Source: Owenia fusiformis
Lineage: Eukaryota > Annelida > Polychaeta > Sabellida > Oweniidae
Direction of reading: 5' to 3'
NCBI GenBank assembly: GCA_903813345.2
Contig: CAIIXF020000010.1
Location: 4,207,169-4,271,168, forward strand
DNA length: 64,000 bases
Part shown: in pieces, positions 59,006 through 64,000 of the stretch
Numbering within the stretch: position 1 is the stretch's first letter
Layout of the letters: each line of letters begins with the position of its first letter
Made by a program: the position numbers and the translations under genes
Notes under the pieces: model-generated
Told to the model about the DNA's origin: nothing
The model's database searches: none
The model's input: the letters and a program-made list of their open reading frames with translations, nothing else

Positions 59006-59635
59006 AAACATGGCGATTCATGAAAACATTTGTATGATTTGGTAGGAATTTATCCATCATTTGCAGGTACAGTATGAAGCTTTGGATTCATTTATTGTGC
59101 AACTTAAAGTGAACGGGAATTATTTTCTACCGCTTGGGAGAGTTTGAGACACGAAACTTAAAATTTAGCTTATTGTGACAACTTTTGATGGTTGAGGTTT
59201 ATTAATGTCTCCGACTTAATGTGCAGGTACTGTATCTAACAGAAATTTGTATCGCGCAAATAACAGCTTTTCCCTGTATTTATTTTCTCCCGAATGGCAA
59301 CTTCTTCCAGGTTGGCCAATAGTGTCAGGTTTTGCTTACAAGTTCCTGTGAAATATCTGTTCTGTGGACCCTGAATAAGAATGCACTCTTATTCCTTACC
59401 TCTCATATCTCCTGAAGTCACGATGACCTCTTACAAGATTTTTAAAAACAATCCAAGACACTATTAGAAATGAAATAAACACAAACATGTGAGATCATGG
59501 GAGGCCCGGATAGAGGTACCCTACCTAGGCCTAAGTAACCTCAGAAATGGAGGGAAAATTGAAAAAATTAAAAATTGTTTTTTTTCATTTTCCATGAAAT
59601 AGCCTGCTTAGTTTACTCATATTTACCGGTATTAA

Positions 59636-60039
59636 GGTACAGCTGGAAAGTAACATTTTGTTAAAAAATTGCTATACCAGCACATGTTATTTTCTGGTAC
59701 AAAATAAAGTATGAAGGCATGTGTCAATTTCCTTGCTTTTTTCAGGAAAGTATCATTACATTGTCTTCTTTAAGAATATCTAGTAGGAGTTCAATGGGAA
59801 CTCCAGGAAATTCTGATATTTCACACTTTCTTTTTTTCCAAATTTTCTTTCAAAGTTTCCGGACAACACAGGTGCTACCATTGACCTGTTTCCAGGTTTA
59901 CTAAAAGTAGACAGTGTAATGATACTTTCCTGAAAAAAGCAAGGAAATACACTCATGCTTTCATACTTAATTTTGTACCAGAAAATAACATGTGCAGGTA
60001 TCACAATTTTTTACCAAAATGTTACTTTCCAGCTGAACC
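59636..60039. mobile_element. TTAA-flanked MITE, 0.4 kb
   Basis: TTAA lies on both sides (59632-59635 and 60040-60043). Inverted ends of about 138 bases start GGTACAGCTGGAAAGTAACA and GGTTCAGCTGG. Only about 130 bases separate the arms. TTAA targeting fits piggyBac or Kolobok derivatives; its ends differ from those of the element at 27638-29571. Confidence 0.85.
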
Positions 60040-60393
60040 TTAACCTACATAACATAAGCAATAATGTTTGCGTCGCCATTAGATGTTACACTACATACCT
60101 CCAAGGAGCTACAACTGTCGTATTTTACACCTTTTACTGGTAATTGTGAAATAAAAGTAGATTTGTTTTTGATATTTCAAACCGGAAGTATGTGCTATTT
60201 ATACGAACGGACAGAACATTGTGACGAAATACAGTTCTTACTTTAACCCATATAACTTTGTCTTAATTTGGACCTACATGTAGGTCCTACAGTATATCTA
60301 AATGTATTTTCATACAATACTGATATTTATCATTCCAAAATCAGTAATGGCTCTGAATTATTAAAATGTGACAACAGATTTCAATTATGCAGG

Positions 60394-63045
60394 ATGTATT
60401 TATTTATTTAACATCTGCCATGATTTATGATTGTGCTTACTCGAGTCTTTAGCTATGAGAAGGCTTTCTTACATCTTACATCTATCCTAGGGGAAGAAGG
60501 TTGGATCCTGTTTAATCCCCATCTTTTTATCGGTCATTGTTTGTATTTGTTACGTGTTATTTGTTGTGCGATGCGCCAAATAAATAGTTCAGAAGTTGTA
60601 TTGTTCATTTCTGAATATATTGTCAATCTGGTTTTTGAAGCTATTGACATCTTTGGCACTAATAGCAGATTCGGGTAGTTTGTTCCAGTTATTTGCAACA
60701 CGCTGGGTAAAAGACATCCTTCTAACTTCTGTTCTATTAAATCTAATCTGCACTTTTTGACTATGCCCTCTGGTGTTCCTAAGTTTGGGTTTCTCAAACA
60801 GTTTGTTAGGATTTATTCTGTCTTTACCTCCTCCTCCTAGTATTTTGTAGGCTTGAATTAGGTCACCTCGTTTTCTTCTGTATTTAAGAGAGGGTAGTTT
60901 TAATGTCTTCATACGTTGGTTGTAAGATAGATTACTTATGGAAGGTATCAGTTTTGTTGCACGACGCTGCACCTTCTCAAGATTGTCCTCGTCTGTTTTG
61001 TATCTCGGCCCCCATATTATGTTACCATACTCAAGGATGGGTCTGACTAAAGCTTTGTAGAGTAATGGTAAGATTGTTGCATCAAGATTGCTGAATGTTC
61101 GCTTAATGAGTCCAAGTACATTGTTAGATTTTATTATGGCATCATTAGTGTGCTTATGGAACTTCAGCTTTTCGTCTATTTGAACTCCTAGGTCCTTTTC
61201 TACTTCACTTGGTCGTATTTGTTCCGTGTTGATTAAGTATTCCTGTCTTGTGTTGTTACTTCCTAAATGCATCACACTACATTTATCTGTGTTTAGTTTG
61301 AGCTGCCATCTATCTGACCATCTAGAGAATTCATCTATATCATTTTGTAGTTGTCTGTGTTGTGCCTCATGCTTTACCACATTGAACATTTTGGTATCAT
61401 CCGCATATATCATAGTTTCGCTCAGGATATTGTCAGGAAGATCGTTAATGAAGATGGCAAATATCGTGGACCCCAAAACGGACCCCTGAGGTATTCCACT
61501 CGATACAGGACTCCATGATGAGGCTGATCCATTGATTACGACACGTTGTTGCCTTCCCCTTAGGAAATTCCCAAACCATCTTAGTAGCGGCCCTCCAATC
61601 CCATAAGATTCCAGTTTCATTAGTAGTCGCTCATGCGGAACGGTATCAAACGCCCGCGAAAAATCAAAATATATTGTGTCTATGGGGTCTCCAGCGTCAA
61701 TAAGCTTTGTTATTTCCTCCATATACATTATCAGTTGTGTTATGCATGAACGGCCTGGGACAAATCCATGTTGATCGTCTGTAAAAAGCTCATTTTTCAT
61801 GAAGTGGTCGATAATAGCGTCTCTTATTAATGATTCTAGTATTTTCACCACTACTGATGTTAGACTAATGGGTCTATAGTTCTTAGGTAGTTTTCTTTGA
61901 CCTTTTTTAAAAATGGGTGAAACATTGGCTTTTTTCCAATCGTCTGGTAATATGCCACTGTCCATTGATTTCCTGAAGATGATTTTTAAAGGAGACACTA
62001 TATTTGATTTAATTTCACGGAGGACACATGGGTGCATATTGTCAGGTCCCATAGATTTGTTAGCATCTAGTTTTAACAGTTTCTCCAATATCCGATCCTC
62101 GTCAATTGTTATATCATTTAGTGGGACTTCTCCTGTATATATTGCATCAACATGTGGAAATTGTTCCATGTTCTCTTGTGTGAAGATACTGGAGAAGTAT
62201 CTGTTGAATTCCTCTGCTGTTTCAGTGTCATTCTCTGTTGATGATCCATTGGCTCTTTCAACACTGCCAATTTTATGATCTGTTTTCCTTTTACTGTTAC
62301 TGTAGTTCCAAAAACTTTTTGGGTTCTTTTTCATATTTTTGGATAAATCTGTTTCAAATTGCTTCTTTAGCTCTCTCGTCTTGGCTCTAAGGGAATTTCT
62401 AGCTTCCCTGTACTTCTCGAAGTCGGCAGCTGATTTAGTTTCCCTGTATCTACGCCAGTGCGCATATTTTCTTTTGTTGAGTTTAAGTGTTGGTTTATTC
62501 ATCCAGATATTTTTCCTTCTTTGTTTACTTGGCTTTGAAATAGGGACGCATGTTTCTAGGGCATCATTGTATTTCTCTTTGAAACAGGACCATGCTTCCT
62601 TCACGTCCTTATCTTTCAGTGTGTTTTCCCACTCTATCTTACTGAGTATGTCATTCATCTTTTTGTAGTCTCCATTTCTGTAGTTGTATCTCTTTGTTGC
62701 TGGTTTAGCCGATTTTTTCGCTCTCAGTGTTGTGTTGAAACATAGGCATATATGGTCACTTAGCCCTAAAGGGGGGAGATAGTTAATTTCCCCAATCAGT
62801 CTGTCATCATTGACTAGTATAATATCTAGAAGACTCGGATTTTGGCCGGGTCTATATCTTGTGTTTTGGTCCACCTTCTGTATCAGGAACAGTTCTTGGA
62901 TACATTCTATAAATAAGTGTGATGAGTGTGTAGTGGGTGCTGTACTCTCTTGAGTATTCCAGTTGATTTCTGGGTAGTTGAGATCCCCTAATATAATCAC
63001 GTGATCTGCCTGTATTCTATTCATCACTGTAGATAATAGGCTTTG
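60394..63045 (-). mobile_element. 5'-truncated LINE, CR1/Jockey-like
   Basis: The body is one open frame (separate entry), followed on the minus strand by about 190 bases of 3' UTR ending in AAAT repeats near 60394. The 5' part is missing: homology starts inside the endonuclease domain, and a stop lies just upstream at about 63050. The uninterrupted frame suggests recent insertion. Confidence 0.85.
60589..63027 (-). CDS. LINE ORF2: partial endonuclease plus reverse transcriptase
   Basis: The frame has 812 codons with no internal stop; its first ATG is at 63024. Residues about 10-105 are the C-terminal half of an apurinic-type endonuclease (IILGDLNYPEINW, and LSDHICL with the catalytic Asp-His). 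The reverse transcriptase follows: KNYRPISLTS near residue 395, YFDFSRAFDTVPH, GIPQGSVLG, and the catalytic YADD near 545, then KLNTDKCSVMHLG and a C-terminal ALVRPILEYGNIIWGP block typical of CR1/Jockey-group LINEs. It nicks DNA and reverse-transcribes its RNA at the target. Lacking half the endonuclease and the 5' promoter, this copy is probably immobile by itself. Confidence 0.92.
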   Translation of the reverse strand: MMNRIQADHVIILGDLNYPEINWNTQESTAPTTHSSHLFIECIQELFLIQKVDQNTRYRPGQNPSLLDIILVNDDRLIGEINYLPPLGLSDHICLCFNTTLRAKKSAKPATKRYNYRNGDYKKMNDILSKIEWENTLKDKDVKEAWSCFKEKYNDALETCVPISKPSKQRRKNIWMNKPTLKLNKRKYAHWRRYRETKSAADFEKYREARNSLRAKTRELKKQFETDLSKNMKKNPKSFWNYSNSKRKTDHKIGSVERANGSSTENDTETAEEFNRYFSSIFTQENMEQFPHVDAIYTGEVPLNDITIDEDRILEKLLKLDANKSMGPDNMHPCVLREIKSNIVSPLKIIFRKSMDSGILPDDWKKANVSPIFKKGQRKLPKNYRPISLTSVVVKILESLIRDAIIDHFMKNELFTDDQHGFVPGRSCITQLIMYMEEITKLIDAGDPIDTIYFDFSRAFDTVPHERLLMKLESYGIGGPLLRWFGNFLRGRQQRVVINGSASSWSPVSSGIPQGSVLGSTIFAIFINDLPDNILSETMIYADDTKMFNVVKHEAQHRQLQNDIDEFSRWSDRWQLKLNTDKCSVMHLGSNNTRQEYLINTEQIRPSEVEKDLGVQIDEKLKFHKHTNDAIIKSNNVLGLIKRTFSNLDATILPLLYKALVRPILEYGNIIWGPRYKTDEDNLEKVQRRATKLIPSISNLSYNQRMKTLKLPSLKYRRKRGDLIQAYKILGGGGKDRINPNKLFEKPKLRNTRGHSQKVQIRFNRTEVRRMSFTQRVANNWNKLPESAISAKDVNSFKNQIDNIFRNEQYNF

Positions 63046-64000
63046 GGCCTAAGTAAGATTGTGCCATGATCACAAGGATTGTACCAAATACACACAGCAG
63101 TGGCTGAATGCAAAGGGAGCAAAGGGTACTATGTGAGGGAAAGAAAACTGAAATAAATCAGATTTTTTATCCTTTTACAAAGGATTGGTATCGATATGGC
63201 GAACTGAATTCAAAATTGTTTTTCTCTCAAACCAATTATTGAAAAAGCACTGTCCTTTACATGTATGTAATGGTCACTGGTTGAAAACAATCTGAAGCAG
63301 AATATATTATATTATATATACTAGATAATAGCATATACATTTTTTATAGCATATACATTTTCTTTGACCTCTCAATATTATAGTTGTACAAAGGAAAGTT
63401 TGGTTCATTTAACAAAAAGTATTCAAAAAATTAAAACAAAAACCACCAAAATATATTAAAGTAAACATTTTATTCATTAACAAGATTCTTTTTTTATAAC
63501 CAAACTTTCCCTTATACAGTTACAATATTGTGAGACCTAAACATTTGTACATGTATATGTCATTTTGTACAGATAGATGTTCCATTTCAGACCATCGAGT
63601 GTTAATTTTAGGAAACAACACCCAAAAAGAATGATCATAACGCAATGCATTGAGTCTTTGGCTTCAATTCTTATCACACATTGCAAAATATTTTTCACAA
63701 AATCATTTAAAAGATACAAAATATTATTGTATAACTGTATGCAGTTGCATGAAATAGTGTGGCCTAATTGGCTGGAATTGGACATACCTTGCCTGGCTAG
63801 CTACAGTATTTATGAATCAGATTTGACAATTTGCAATTTGATAGTAGTTGCACTATATCGTTTTATAATCTAATGAAACTAACGATCATATATAATTATT
63901 ACATGTACATACATGTAATGTATTTATTATTTGTAAAATATATCTCTTACAATCATACTATACAATAAACATGCCTAAGTTTCAGGCCTATGATTTAAAA
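63046..64000. other. AT-rich sequence, no gene seen
   Basis: No exon or repeat end is convincing. An AATAAA occurs near 63964. Small frames here are chance. Confidence 0.5.

Larger units (their letters stand above)
57292..60393. other. Repeat-rich intergenic region
   Basis: No exon is visible. Most of it is a complex palindrome (57530-59005) and a TTAA-flanked MITE (59636-60039). The promoter of the minus-strand gene at 54729-57291 should lie near the left edge; I see no clear element. A G-run occurs at about 57332. Confidence 0.5.

Noticed and set aside
61913-62668. Plus-strand frames opposite the LINE
   Set aside because: They are antisense to a clear reverse-transcriptase frame and show no homology.

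Overview
This is animal nuclear DNA. The genes have many short exons, GT-AG introns with consistent phases, multi-C-type-lectin receptors, GPI-type alkaline phosphatases, dispersed tRNA genes, LINEs, mariner elements and many small inverted-repeat elements. AT-richness, a metazoan universal stress protein and the repeat types suggest a marine invertebrate, perhaps a lophotrochozoan. That placement is inference; no single marker proves it.

Layout. (1) 687-11583, plus: the 3' part of a mannose-receptor-like gene with seven C-type lectin domains, a Thr/Pro stalk, one transmembrane helix and a tail with an FENPGY sorting motif. Two tRNA genes (Ala-CGC, Gly-TCC) lie antisense in its introns. (2) 12142-14597, minus: an unrecognised five-exon gene for about 200 residues, convergent with the receptor. 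(3) 18716-22042, minus: a four-exon universal stress protein gene. (4) 24399-32821 and 38189-49581, minus: two complete nine-exon alkaline phosphatase genes in direct tandem, duplicated with flanks and introns. (5) 54729-57291, minus: a four-exon gene for a Ser/Asp/Glu-rich, probably nuclear, disordered protein. (6) 60394-63045, minus: a 5'-truncated LINE with a long uninterrupted reverse-transcriptase frame. Most other sequence is mobile DNA: a DD37E mariner/Tc1 copy, a decayed mariner nested in another element, TTAA-flanked and CCGG-flanked non-autonomous elements, hairpins, and minisatellites.

The most interesting signal is in the lectin receptor. Two adjacent exons (3107-3330 and 3363-3592), only 32 bases apart, encode alternative ligand-binding halves of one lectin domain. 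Their phases allow exactly one of the two: using both, or neither, breaks the frame. This looks like a built-in mutually exclusive switch of lectin specificity. Second is a small MITE family that duplicates CCGG on insertion; one copy has split the B box of a tRNA-like sequence inside a TTAA-flanked element inside a phosphatase intron. The alkaline phosphatase duplication, with insertions private to each copy, gives a relative clock for these elements.

Exon models here come from reading splice sites and phases by eye. No alignment or database search was run.
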